Positions 43,064-53,610 of a stretch of 64,000 nucleotides of DNA are shown here, one piece after another. The notes under the pieces are model-generated. The model saw only the letters and a list, made by a program, of their open reading frames with translations, made no database searches and was not told the origin of the DNA. Position numbers and translations under genes: made by a program. Source of the stretch: CAWEBF01 sp963807235 (GTDB lineage: Bacteria > Acidobacteriota > Vicinamibacteria > Vicinamibacterales > UBA2999); NCBI GenBank assembly GCA_963807235.1, contig CAWEBF010000025.1:62001-126000 (forward strand), written 5' to 3'. Position 1 is the first letter of the stretch. Each line of letters starts with the position of its first letter.

Positions 43064-43879
43064 TCAGCCCTTGACCGCGCCGGAGGTGAGTCCGGCGACG
43101 ATGCCGCGCTGCGCGATCAGCACCAGCGCCACGACGGGAATCGTCGCGACGACTGCGGCCGCCAGAATCTCCCCCCATGGCACCTGATACTGCCCCCGGA
43201 AAAGAGTGATCGCCACGGGAACGGTGTAGCGCTCCGGCCCGAGGGTGAACGACAGGGCAAACAGGAACTCGTTCCAGCAGTAAAGGAACGTGAGGATGGC
43301 GGTGGTGGCGATGCCTGGCCACGACAGCGGCACGATGATCGTCCAGAACGTCCGGATCCGGCCCGCCCCATCCATCGACGCCGCTTCTTCCAGGTCGGCG
43401 GGAAGCTGGCGGAAGAACCCGGTGAGCAGCCAGATCGTCAGCGGCATGGCAAACGACAGGTATGGCAGCACGAGTCCAGGAAAGGTGTTCAACAGCCGCA
43501 GCTCGCGGAGCAGCAGATACAGCGGGCTCACGATCGAGATCTGCGGGAACATCGAGACCGCCAGCACGAACGCCAGCACTGGCGCCTTGCCGCGAAAGCG
43601 GAGCCGGGCGAGCGCGTACGCGCAGATCGATCCGAGCGCGACCGCCACGAGGGTCGTCGATCCGGCCACCACCAGCGAATTGCGCACGGGCGTCCAGAAG
43701 TCGCGTGTCGCAAACAGGGCGCGGTAGTGCTCGAGCACGAGACCGCTCGGCACGAGTGACGGCGCCGCGAACAACCGGCTCTCCGGTGTGAACGACGAGA
43801 TCACCGCCCAGTACGCTGGGAACAGCAGGGCCAGCACGAGCAGGACTGTCATCACCGCCGCCGGGCGATTCGACCTCAT
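43064..43879 (-). CDS. Sugar ABC permease, UgpE/MalG type
   Basis: A 271-residue inner-membrane permease with six helices. The EAA loop EEAASMDGAGRIRTFWTIIVPLSWPG matches the ATPase-contact motif. The N-terminus MRSNRPAAVMTVLLVLALLF begins the first helix. ATG 43879 overlaps the upstream permease stop by four bases. Together with its partner it forms the translocation pore. Confidence 0.9.
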   Translation of the reverse strand: MRSNRPAAVMTVLLVLALLFPAYWAVISSFTPESRLFAAPSLVPSGLVLEHYRALFATRDFWTPVRNSLVVAGSTTLVAVALGSICAYALARLRFRGKAPVLAFVLAVSMFPQISIVSPLYLLLRELRLLNTFPGLVLPYLSFAMPLTIWLLTGFFRQLPADLEEAASMDGAGRIRTFWTIIVPLSWPGIATTAILTFLYCWNEFLFALSFTLGPERYTVPVAITLFRGQYQVPWGEILAAAVVATIPVVALVLIAQRGIVAGLTSGAVKG

Positions 43880-44796
43880 TCGCGTCGCTCCACGAACGCC
43901 TCGCCGCCGAACGCGCGGATGCTGGCCAGGGCAAACAGGAACGACACGGTGAACACCATGACCGAGAGCGCGGACGCGAAGCCGAAACGGAGGTTCTGGA
44001 GCAGCGCGGTGAAGGTGAACAGCGCGATTGGCTCGGTGGCGCTGCCCGGACCGCCCCCGGTCATCACGTAGACGATGTCGAAGACCCGGAGGGCATCGAG
44101 GGTTCGGAAGAGGAACGCGACCAGCAGCGCCGGGCGAAGCAGCGGCAGCGTGATGTCCGTAAAGCGGCGCCATGGCCCGGCCCCGTCCATCGAGGCGGCT
44201 TCGTAGAGCGCGGAGTCGATGTTCTGCAGACCGGCGAGCAGCAGAACCCCGACAAACGGTGTCATCTTCCACACATCGGCCAGAATCAGCGGCACCCACG
44301 CGGCCGACGCGTCCGCAAACCAGGTCGGGGCGGCGACGCCGGCGCGGGCGGCGAGTGTGTCTGCGAGTCCGGACGGGCTCTCGAACATGAAGCGCCAGAC
44401 CAGGGCCACGACCACCGTCGGGATGGCCCAGGGCAGGAGCGCCGCCGTCCGTGCCAGCCCGCGCGCCCTCGTGATGCCGTTCAGCGCAAGGGCGAGCGCC
44501 AGGCCGCCGGCGAGCTCGAGCGTCACCGACACCGCCGCGAACAGCAGCGTGTGCCCAACCGCGCCGCGGAAGCGCGCATCGGCGAAGGCCTCGAGATAGT
44601 TGGCGCCGCCCACGAACGGGCGGCCAAGCCAGGGCATGCGGAGATCGTGCAGGTGCATCGATTCCCACGCCGTCCACGCAATCGGGAAGACGGCAATCAG
44701 CGCAATCGTGCCGATGGCGGGCAAGGCCAGCGCCCACGCCAGCCGCGCTTCGTGCCGCTGCCACGGCGCGTCCGGCGGGCGGGGCTCGACGATCAT
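43876..44796 (-). CDS. Sugar ABC permease, UgpA/MalF type
   Basis: A 306-residue permease with six helices. EAA loop: EAASMDGAGPWRRFTDITLPLLRPA. The GGGPGSATEPIALFTFTALLQN segment is typical of the UgpA/MalF side of carbohydrate importers. It overlaps the solute-binding protein gene by four bases and the next permease by four bases, so the operon is tightly coupled. Confidence 0.92.
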   Translation of the reverse strand: MIVEPRPPDAPWQRHEARLAWALALPAIGTIALIAVFPIAWTAWESMHLHDLRMPWLGRPFVGGANYLEAFADARFRGAVGHTLLFAAVSVTLELAGGLALALALNGITRARGLARTAALLPWAIPTVVVALVWRFMFESPSGLADTLAARAGVAAPTWFADASAAWVPLILADVWKMTPFVGVLLLAGLQNIDSALYEAASMDGAGPWRRFTDITLPLLRPALLVAFLFRTLDALRVFDIVYVMTGGGPGSATEPIALFTFTALLQNLRFGFASALSVMVFTVSFLFALASIRAFGGEAFVERRE

Positions 44797-46080
44797 GACG
44801 GCGGAGCCAGCTTCACTCTCACGAGCAGCTGTCGCATCGAGCGCGCGGCGTCTTGCAGCGCTGGGAGAGGATCCTGCTGACGCGTAAGCGCACGGTGCAG
44901 CGCTACCTGGAGGATTTGCGACAGCTCGGTGTACACCGGCGTGACCGGCCGCGGGACCGCGCGCTCGATGATCAGGCGCGCGTCGTCCGGCGGCATGTCG
45001 AGCGCTGCTGCAAGTGCGTTCGAATCGTAGAGTGCCGGCCGCGGCGGAAATTGCCCGGCCAGTTGCGCCCGCTCGATCATCTGTGCCGGCTGCAGCAGAT
45101 AGTCGATCAGCTTGTATGCCGCCTCCGGCTGCTCGCTGAACGCGCTGATCGCCAGTTGCGAACCTCCAAGCGCGGCCGTCGGCGTGCCCCCTGGACCCGC
45201 GGGCATCGGCGCGACCGCAAACCGGCCCGCGACCTTCGAGTCGGGGTCATCCCGCAGCAGGGAGTACGCGTAGGGCCAGTTGCGCATCATCGCCGCCGCG
45301 CCGTTCTGGAACGCGAACCGCGCCTGCTCCTCCTGCCAGGTGAGGACGGCTTCCGGGGTGGCGCGCTGGACATGGATCATGTCGCGCATGGCGGTCAACG
45401 CTTTCACCGCAGGCTCCGCGTCGACCAACACACGACCCTGATCGTCCAGGATGGTGCCGCCGAATGCGCCCAGGATGTTCGAGGAACACGGTGACCAGGC
45501 CTTCGTAACGCGCACCCTGCCAGACGAAACCGAACGGGATTTGTCCGCGTGCCGCCCCTTGGCTGGCAAATAGCGACAATTCGTCGATGGTGCGAGGCGC
45601 GCGCGGCAACAGGTCGGTCCGCCAATACAGCATGCCGACATCGATGAACCACGGCAGGGCGTGCAACCGGCCATTCCACCGGTTCGCGGCGACGGCGCCT
45701 TGGAAGAATTCGTCGACGGCAGGTTGAAAACGGTCGAGGCTGTCGATCCATCCTGCCGCCGCAAATTCAGGCGTCCAGACGACGTCGAGCTGGAGCACGT
45801 CGGGATCCGTGGCGCGTGCGTTCAGCCACTGCACGTAGAGCTGATGGCGCAGATCGGCGGCGTCGGGCGTCGGGCGCAGGGCGACGGTAATCGTGGGGTT
45901 CAGCCGTTGGAAACGTTCGAGTTGCCGGCGGATGACCTCGCCCTCGCGGCCCACGAGACTCCCGGAGAACGTGAGCACGCGCTCGGGCGTGCGGATGCAA
46001 CCAGCCAAGCCGAGGCTGACCCCGAGTGCGATCGCGCCGCACATCGTGGCCATCGATACGCCGAGGGAAAGTCTCTGCAT
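44793..46080 (-). CDS. Sugar ABC solute-binding lipoprotein (frameshifted)
   Basis: Family 1 extracellular binding protein that would deliver a sugar to the permeases. Lipobox GLAGC near residue 27, then VLTFSGSLVGREGEVIRRQL, LPWFIDVGMLYWRTDLLP, and in the second half NGAAAMMRNWPYAYSLL and AISAFSEQPEAAYKLIDYLL. The two halves are in different frames; a base missing near 45481 explains it (VFLE should run on into NILGAFGGTI). First gene of the importer operon. The ligand cannot be told; trehalose or maltose is typical. Confidence 0.85.
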
Positions 46081-46155
46081 CGCCGCACGCCGACGTGGAC
46101 TCGGCGGTCTACCGATAGGAAGTGTGCCTCAAGGACGAAGCGGCGGGCGAATCAG

Positions 46156-48863
46156 TCAGTCGGTGCGCAGAGCGGCGAGCGGGTCCACGCGACTGGCGCG
46201 CCGCGCGGGCAGATAGGCAGCCAGCCATGCCGCGACGCCGAGCACGAGCGGCGCACCGATCAGGGCGACAGGATCGAACGTCCCGACGCCAAAGAGCAGC
46301 GTCGCGAGGAAGCGTGCCGCGAGCAGCGACGCGGCCACACCGATCACGCCGCCGACCAGCACCAGTCGCACGCCGTGCGTCGCGAGCAGCCGCGCAACGC
46401 CGGCGGCGTCGGCCCCGAGCGCCATGCGGATCCCGACCTCGCGGGTGCGCATGGCCACGGTGTAGCGCACCATCCCGTACACGCCGATGGCCGCCAGCGC
46501 CATGCCCATCGCCGCAAACGCCGAGAGCAGGACGGCGCCTATCTGCGACGGCAGTCTCGACATCGCCAGATGCTGCGTCATCGTCGTCGCCTGCATCACC
46601 CGCAAGTCCGGATCGACCTGCTGGCCGGCGGCGACGAGCGCCAGTGACATTCGCGCCGGATCCGTGGCGGTGCGGACGACGAAGGTGGCCCGCCGGCAGG
46701 CCCTCGCCCTGCGTATAGGGCTCGTAGACAACGTCGCGGGGAGCTTCGCCGAGCGATCGCACGTTGATGTCGCTCGCCACGCCGACGACCATCAGGTCGG
46801 CCTCGGCCGGATCGGGCCGGCGGAGGATCCGGCCCAGCGCGTTGCCGTCCGGCCAGTAGCGGCGGGCCATCGCCTGGCTGATGATGGCCACCGGCTGACT
46901 GTCGCGCCGGTCGCCATCGTTGAAGGTGCGGCCATCCACGATCGCCATGCCGGCCGCGTCGAAGAACCCGCCGTCCACTGTCGCGCTTTCGGCGCGAAAC
47001 GCCTCCCGGCCCGGCGGGCGGAACGCGGCCGTCGATGGTGAAGTCAGTGTGGCTGGAGGAGAACTCGAGCGGCAGTGGCCAGACGAGGCCGACGGCCTCG
47101 ACGCCCGGCAGCGTCCGAAAGCGTTCGAGCAGACGCCGCGTGCGCTGCACGGCGTCGTCAGGTGTTGATCGCGTGACCGGCATCATGACAGACAGTATCG
47201 ATGTCGGAGCCCGGCCGAAGCCCGGATCCACGGCCAGCATCTGCTGCCAGCTCCTCAGGAACAGCCCGGCCCCCACGAGCAACACGAGCGACATGGCAAT
47301 CTGGGCGACGACCAGCACGTTGCGCCATCTGAGCAGTCCCGGGCGCATCGCTTCCTCTGCTGCCTGTCTTGAGCGCCGAGCCGAGATCGGCGCGCGTTCC
47401 CTGAACGGCCGGGACGAGTCCGAGAAGGCCCCCTGCCAACACGCCGGCGCCAGCCGTGAGCGCCAGCACTCTCCAGTCGAACAGCGCCCTCCAGTCGAGG
47501 CCGAGGTGAAGGTCGAGCCTCATGCCATAGGGCAACGGCAAGTCGACCGACAGCAGAACGTCGAGGAGCACGAGCGCCAGGACGAGGCCGACAGCCGCGC
47601 CGCCGAGCCCCAGCAGCGCGCTCTCGACGAGCAGCTGGCGCGCGAGCGCGCCTCGCGTCGCGCCGAGGGCGCGCCGCACGGCGACCTCCTGCGCCCGATC
47701 GAGCGCACGCGCCACCAGAAAGCTCGCGAGATTCGTGCACGCCAGCAGCAGCACCAGTCCCACGACGGCCAGCAGCAGCCAGGTTGCCGCGCGCAGAAGC
47801 GGATCCACTCCAGGGACGACCTGCACGTCGGAGGTCGGCACGAGCACAAACTGCTCTCCGGGAACCCACCCCTCGGGCCGCGCGACGGTGAGAGACGCCG
47901 CCACGAGGGACGCGGCGTGCTCGGCCTGCGCTCGGGTGACGCCGGGTGCGAGCCGCGCCTTGACGAAGAAGCTGTGGAAGTCGCGCTGGTCGAGCATCTC
48001 GATGCCCATCAGCTCGTCCTGCATGGCCATCGGGACGTAGAAGGCGGGCGTGAGGGCCGGAAGGCCACCGCGATAGTCGGCCGGGGCGACACCGATGATC
48101 GTGTAGCTGCGCCCTCCCATCTGCAGCGTGCGGCCGACCACCTGCGGGTCGCCGCCGAAGGCGCGTTGCCAGTAGCCGTGGCTGAGCATCACCACCGGAT
48201 GGCCGCCCCGCGCGACATCGTCGTCGGCCTGAATCGCTCTGCCAAGCGTGCGGCTCGATGCCGAGCAGCGCAAACGCGCCTCCCGTCACGGCCTCGCCCA
48301 TGACGGTGCCCACCGTGCCCCCGCGATCGATTTGCGCGACGGCGAACGTCGACGCCGCGATCCCGCGGAAGACGTGGGTCGTGCCCTTGCGCAGGTCCTC
48401 GATATTCGGGTAGCGACATCGGATTGAACCCGCGCCCGCCTTCGGATTCGTAGATGTTGACGAGGGTCTCGGGGTGGTCGAGCGGGGACTCGCGGAAGAG
48501 CACGGCGTGAGCGACGCCGAAGATCGTCGCATTTGCGCCGATGCCGATCGCCAGCGACAGCACGGCCATCGCCGAGAAGCCCGGATGGCGGCGCAGCGAG
48601 CGCAGGCCGTAGCGGACGTCGCGCGCGAGGTTCTCGATGCGGGCGGCACGGAACTCGTCCCGCGTCCGCTCTCGCACCTGTTCCACGCCGCCGAATCGGA
48701 TCAACGCCTGCCGCCGCGCTTCGTCCGGCGCCATGCCGGCGCGCAGGTTCTTCTCGGTCTGCTGCTCGACATGGAAGCGGATCTCGTCATCGAGCCTATC
48801 CTCGAGCTCCGTCCGGCGGCCGAGCGAACGGAGCCGCCGCCACACGTCAGCGAGCGCACCCAT
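46156..48863 (-). pseudogene. MacB/ADOP-type ABC permease, several frameshifts
   Basis: Joined, this is a normal ADOP: N-terminal permease prefix domain (LDDEIRFHVEQQTEKNLRAG), first helix with SAMAVLSLAIGIGANATIF, MacB core, middle FtsX unit, second core, and the ending YLPARRASRVDPLAALRTD. The frame is lost at about five points: near 48409, 48250, 47340, 47030 and 46700. No in-frame stop codon occurs within the correct pieces, so consensus errors are as likely as decay. It follows the PadR gene at 48873 by nine bases. Confidence 0.8.
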
Positions 48864-48872
48864 CAGGCCCTC

Positions 48873-49214
48873 TCAGTTCACGGTCGTCACGTCGAGAACG
48901 AGGTTGATCGCGCGCGACATGCGTCGCCACTGCGCCAGCGACTCGTTCAGGTGCCGCCGCCCGCGCGCGGTCAATGAGTAGTAGCGCGCGCGCCGGTTGT
49001 TGTCGGTGACGCGCCACTCGGAGCGGATGAAGTCCTGCCGCTCCAGGCGATAGAGCGCCGGATAGAGCGTCCCCTGCCCGAGCTGCAGCACGTGCTCCGA
49101 CCATTGCTCGATGCGTTCGGTGATGCCCCAGCCGTGCATCGGTTCCAGCTGCAAGGCTCTGAGCACCAGCATGTCGAGCGTCCCCTGCAGCACGTCGCTT
49201 CTGTCCTTGGCCAA
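48873..49214 (-). CDS. PadR-family regulator with SD inside a hairpin arm
   Basis: A 113-residue PadR-type winged-helix repressor (VLQGTLDMLVLRALQLEPMHGWGI, LGQGTLYPALYRLERQDFI). Such PadR proteins usually repress the neighbouring ABC permease gene. The TTG at 49214 is preferred because AAAGGAG precedes it by seven bases; an ATG 14 codons upstream (49256) would lie inside the palindromic region 49222-49264. The wing ends in ARYYSLTARGRRHL. The permease gene follows after nine bases. Confidence 0.85.
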   Translation of the reverse strand: MAKDRSDVLQGTLDMLVLRALQLEPMHGWGITERIEQWSEHVLQLGQGTLYPALYRLERQDFIRSEWRVTDNNRRARYYSLTARGRRHLNESLAQWRRMSRAINLVLDVTTVN

Positions 49215-49221
49215 CGCGGCG

Positions 49222-49264
49222 CTCCTTTCGACCGACGAAAGGAGTCTATCAGGCACTCCTTTCG
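49222..49264 (-). promoter_or_regulatory. Three-arm alternating palindrome before padR
   Basis: Three copies of one arm alternate in orientation: CTCCTTTCG (49222-49230), CGAAAGGAGT (49236-49245) and ACTCCTTTCG (49255-49264). The middle arm can pair with either side: with the left arm (9 bp, 5-base spacer) or the right arm (10 bp, 9-base spacer). In the padR transcript the third arm to be made (from 49230) carries the Shine-Dalgarno. It can be read as a PadR operator on DNA or as two mutually exclusive RNA hairpins. Confidence 0.65.
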
Positions 49265-49300
49265 AACGTCAAGGGGAGCGTCAACCTGGATGGTCGGGTG

Positions 49301-51735
49301 CTAGGTGTCGGCTCGCAAGGCGACGATGGGGTCCACGCGCGACGCACGACGGGCGGGAAGATACGTCGCCAGCAACGCTACCGCCGCCAGGGCGCCTGAT
49401 ACGGCCGCATATGTGACCGGATCCGTCGGACCGACCCCGAACAGGAACGCCGACATGACACGCGTGAGCCCGATTGCGACGCCGATGCCGAGAACGATGC
49501 CGGTGAACGTCAGGGAGAGTCCATGGCGGAGAAACATCTTCCGGACATCTCCAGTCTGTGCGCCGAGCGCCATCCGCACGCCAATCTCGCGCGTCCGCTG
49601 CGTGGCCGCGTAGGCGATCACGCCGTAGATGCCCACGACGCCGATGAGGAGCGCGACGCTCGCGGCAATGCCGAGCATCACCAGCGCGAACGATGTCTGC
49701 GCCATGGAACGCGCCTGAATCTCTTCAAGCGTCTGCACGTTGGCCAGCGGCAGGTTCCGATCGACCGACCAGACTGCCTGCTCGAGCTCGCGCAGAAAAC
49801 CCGGTGCGCCGACTCGCGTGGAGCGCACGGCGAACGCCATCGTGCGCCATCGATAGGTCTCATTCAGCATCGGCCAGTACACGATCGCCGTCGGTGGCCG
49901 GTGCAGCCCATCGTCGCGCTCGTCACCGACCACGCCCACGACCTCCCGCCACGGCGGCTGCAGGCTGGCACGCACACGCCTGCCAATCGCCTTCGAAGGA
50001 TCTTGCCAATACTCCCTGGCGAGCGTTTCCGAAATGACGATGACCGGCCGTTGCTGGTGGATCTCGCTCCACGTGATGGAGCGCCCCGCGACCAGACGGT
50101 TGCCCATCGTCTCGAAATAGCCCGGCGCGAAACTCTTGAACCGCCGGAGCCGGCCCCTTTCGCCTTCCGGCACCGGTGCGCCTTCCCACTCGATCGAGTT
50201 GCCGTTGTCCTCGCCGTCCATCGTGATGGACGACGAGAGACCAACGGACCCGACGCCTGGGACTTGACTAGCCGTTCCGCGACGCGCTCGAAGACGCGCG
50301 CGGTCTCCTGTGGATCGCTGATGAGACCTTCCGGTATCGCGAGGACGAACGTCTGGACCTCCTCCGGACGCGTGAACCCCGGGTCGACCTGTCGCATGGC
50401 AATGAACGTCCGAATCATCAGCCCCGATGCGATCAGCAACGTCAGAGCCAATGCGACTTGTCCCACGACCAGCACATTGCGGGTGCGGTGCCGGCCAGGA
50501 GCGTCGCCCGCCGACCGGCCTCCTTCCTTCAGCGCCGCCATACTCGGCGTCCCGAACCGCAGGACCGCAATCAGGCCGAACAGAACACCGCTGAGCAGGG
50601 AGACGGACACGGTGAACAGCAAGACTCTTCCGTCGATACCGATGTCGTCCACACGCGGCAGCTCCGCCGGGGCGATCCGTCGCAGCAGCCCGGTCGCGGC
50701 CTGGGCAAGCGCCACGCCGACCGCACCGCCCGCGAGTGCCAGTACCACGCTCTCCGACAGCAGCGCGCGCGCGATGCGGCCACGGCTGGCCCCAAGCGCT
50801 CCACGCATGGCGAACTCCTGCTGACGTCCCTCCGCGCGCACCAGGTAGAGGTTCGCCACGTTCCCACACGCGATGAGCAGCACGACTCCGACGGCGGCCA
50901 GGAGAATCCAGAGGATCTCCCCGACGTTGCCGATCACGTCGTCTGCCAGCGGGCGCACGTTCGGCTGTAGCTCGAGTCTCGCAAAGATCGGCGGGAGCAG
51001 TGAGATCAGGCGCGCCACGTCGGCGTTGGCCTGTGCCAGCGTGACGCCTGGCTTCAACCGCGCGAGCGCCTGAAACCCGAAGCTGATTCCGCGCGGCGCG
51101 TTTGCGTCCAGTGGCATCGGCAACACGACGTCGGGCCGGGTACTCAGGAACTTGAACGACGAGGGCAGCACTCCGATCACTTCGACCGGGGCACCATCGA
51201 TCGCGAGGGACTGGCCGACGATTGATTCAGCACCACCGAACCGGCGCTGCCAATAGCCGTAGGTCAGCAGCACTCGCGACGGAGTGCCCGGCGTATCGTC
51301 TTCGGCACCGAACGCCCGGCCGAGGACGGGCTGTACGCGCAGCAGGGGCAAGGTGGCAGCACTGACCAGCAGAGCCTGAACACGCTCCGGATTACCGCCT
51401 CCAGTGATGGAGACCTCGGCGGAGTCCCAGACGCCGATCGCCTCGAAGGCTTTCTGGTTCTCGCGATACGTGAAATAGGTGGCGGGGCCATGATTGGTCC
51501 CCGCTCCGTGCGGCGCGTGTTGCCGCAGGCTGACCAGCCTCTCGGGTTCCTGGAAGGGCAGGGGTTTCAGCAACACGCCGTGCACCACGCTGAAAATCGC
51601 AGCGGTGGCGCCGATGCCCAACGCCAGAGTCAGGACGGTCGCGGACGCAAAGGCCGGCTTCTTCCAGAACGTGCGCGTGGCATAGCGCAGGTCCTGCCAG
51701 AGATCGCCCAGAAGGTGTCCGGTTGGATCGCCCAT
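49301..51735 (-). CDS. MacB/ADOP-type ABC permease (one frameshift)
   Basis: About 810 residues when joined, without a prefix domain. It starts MGDPTGHLLGDLWQDLRYA, with the first helix FASATVLTLALGIGATAAIF, first MacB core (SLAIDGAPVEVIGVLPSSF), FtsX unit, second core (SIEWEGAPVPEGERGR), and ends YLPARRASRVDPIVALRADT. One shift near 50268 separates the halves (AERLVKSQ against SQVPGVGSVGL). It has its own promoter region divergent from the PadR gene at 51830, the likely regulator. Substrate unknown. Confidence 0.85.
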
Positions 51736-51790
51736 CCTGCTGTGAATACTACGCGTGACCGAGGGCGTTACTTTCGTGCGGGCATCCCCG

Positions 51791-51819
51791 TTGACATACA
51801 TAGCACTGCAATGTATAAC
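51791..51819 (+). promoter_or_regulatory. Sigma-70-type promoter with PadR-like operator in the spacer
   Basis: TTGACA (51791-51796), 17-base spacer and TATAAC (51814-51819): close to consensus. The spacer carries the palindrome TACAT-agcactgca-ATGTA (51797-51815), resembling the ACAT/ATGT operators of PadR proteins. The expected transcription start is near 51826-51830, at the padR start codon, so the mRNA is probably leaderless. Confidence 0.75.
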
Positions 51820-51829
51820 GGTTCTACGT

Positions 51830-52168
51830 ATGGAACTCGCGAAGGATCTGGTTGCCGCCTCTGCCACGCCGCTCGTGCTCGCCATCCTTGTCGAAGGCGA
51901 CAGCTACGGCTACGCCATCATCAAACGGGTGACCGAACTCTCGGGCGGCCACCTGCAGTGGACGGACGGCATGCTCTACCCGGTGCTGCACCGGCTCGAG
52001 CGCCAGAGCCTGGTCGCGGCGAAGTGGGTCGCGTCGGACAGCGGCCGGAGGCGCAAGTACTACCGCATCACCAGAGAAGGCCGGGCCGCGCTTGATGCCC
52101 AGCGGCAGCAGTGGCAGGTCGTGGATGACACCCTGCGGGGTATCTGGATGAAGGCGTGCACGGCATGA
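51830..52168 (+). CDS. PadR-family regulator (leaderless)
   Basis: A 112-residue PadR winged-helix protein: MELAKDLVAASATPLVLAILVEGDSYGYAII, WTDGMLYPVLHRLERQSLV, GRRRKYYRITREGRAAL. ATG 51830 was chosen because it lies about 11 bases after the -10 box; no Shine-Dalgarno fits. It overlaps the next gene by four bases and is divergent from the ADOP gene, so it may control both directions through the shared operator. Confidence 0.88.
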   Translation: MELAKDLVAASATPLVLAILVEGDSYGYAIIKRVTELSGGHLQWTDGMLYPVLHRLERQSLVAAKWVASDSGRRRKYYRITREGRAALDAQRQQWQVVDDTLRGIWMKACTA

Positions 52169-53566
52169 CGCCCTTCGTCGAGGCACCGCTCGAGGAGCAC
52201 ATCGCGCAGTGGCGGGCGTACCTACGCCGCCGGCCGGCCCTTCACGGTCCCGACGTGGAAGAACTCGAGGGACACCTGCGCGACCAGCTGGTGGCGCTCA
52301 CCGAGGCCGGCCTGTCGGGGGACGAAGCCTTCCTGGTCGCGGTCAAGCGCATGGGCAGCCTGGATGCTCTCTCACGCGAGTTCGCACGCGCGCATTCCGA
52401 GCGGCTGTGGAAGCAGCTGGTCATGGCGCCGGAGGCGGACGCACCCGCGAACGCCTCACGCACCGAGATCCTCGTCGTCCTGGGCCTTGCCGTCGCGGCG
52501 GCGATTGGCGGTCAAGGTTCCGGCGCTGTTCGGTCTTCCGCTCAGCCCCGATGAGGAAGTGCCGCCGTTCTACTTCCGGAACGCCAGCCTGTTCGTTTTC
52601 CCGCTGCTCACGATCTACTTCATGTGGAAGCGTGGGTCGGGCGTTGCGATCGGCCTCTGGCTGGCGTTGCCCTTCGCGGCCGCGGCTGTGTTCGCGAACG
52701 TCTACCCCTTCAACAATTCAGAACGGCTCGACAACTTCCCGATGGGCAGCGACACTCACGTGCTGACCGTTCTGCACCTTCCAATCGCCCTATGGCTGGC
52801 CGTCGGCTTCGCGTATGTCCGGGGCCGATGGTTCGCCGACGGTGGGCGAATGAACTTCGTGCGGTTCTCGGGCGAGCTGGCCATCTACTACGTGCTCATC
52901 GCGCTCGGCGGGGGAGTCGTCACCGCTTTTACGTTCATGATGTTCTCCGCCATCGACATGAATCCTGCGTGGTTCGTCGGGGGCTGGCTGATCCCGTGCG
53001 GGGCGGCGGGAGCCGTCATCATCGGATCCTGGCTGGTGGAGGCGAAGCAAAGCGTCATCGAGAACATGGCGCCGGTGCTGACCAGGCTGTTCACGCCGCT
53101 GTTCACGGTTCTGCTGCTGGCGTTTCTGGCGACGATGGCGTGGACGGGCAGCCCCATCAACATCGAGCGGGAGGTGCTCATCGGTTTCGATCTGCTGCTG
53201 GCCGTCGTCGTCGGGCTGGTGCTCTACGCTGCGTCCGCGCGCGACCCGCAGGCGCCGCCCGACTTCTTCGATGGCCTGCAGCTGCTGCTCGTGGTCAGCG
53301 CGCTCGTGGTCGACGGGGTGGCGCTGGCGGCGATCGCGGCCCGCATCTCCGAGTTTGGCTTCACTCCCAACCGGGTGGCGGCTCTTGGCGAGAACCTCAT
53401 TCTGCTCGTCAACCTGGCGTGGTCGGCGTGGCTCTATGCGCGTTTCCTACGTGGTCGCGGCTCGTTTGCCGCCCTGGAGCGATGGCAGGTGGCCTATCTG
53501 CCGGTGTACTCCGCGTGGGCGGCGCTGGTCGTCGTGGTGTTTCCGCCGGTATTCGGCTACCGCTGA
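52165..53566 (+). CDS. Membrane protein with permease prefix-like domain (frameshifted)
   Basis: A PadR-coupled protein of about 466 residues. The N-terminal 90 residues (ELEGHLRDQLVALTEAGLSGDEAFLVAVKRMG) match the permease prefix type seen at the start of ADOP proteins, but what follows is not an ABC permease: it is about ten hydrophobic helices (FVFPLLTIYFMW, IALGGGVVTAFTFMMF, LLLVVSALVVDGVALAAI), like DUF4153-type proteins. The halves are in different frames; the shift is near 52505-52512. ATG 52165 overlaps the PadR stop. Function unknown. Confidence 0.78.
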
Positions 53567-53610
53567 TGCATCCGTGAAGACCCTCAACGGCAGGAACTAG
53601 TCGGGGTGGG

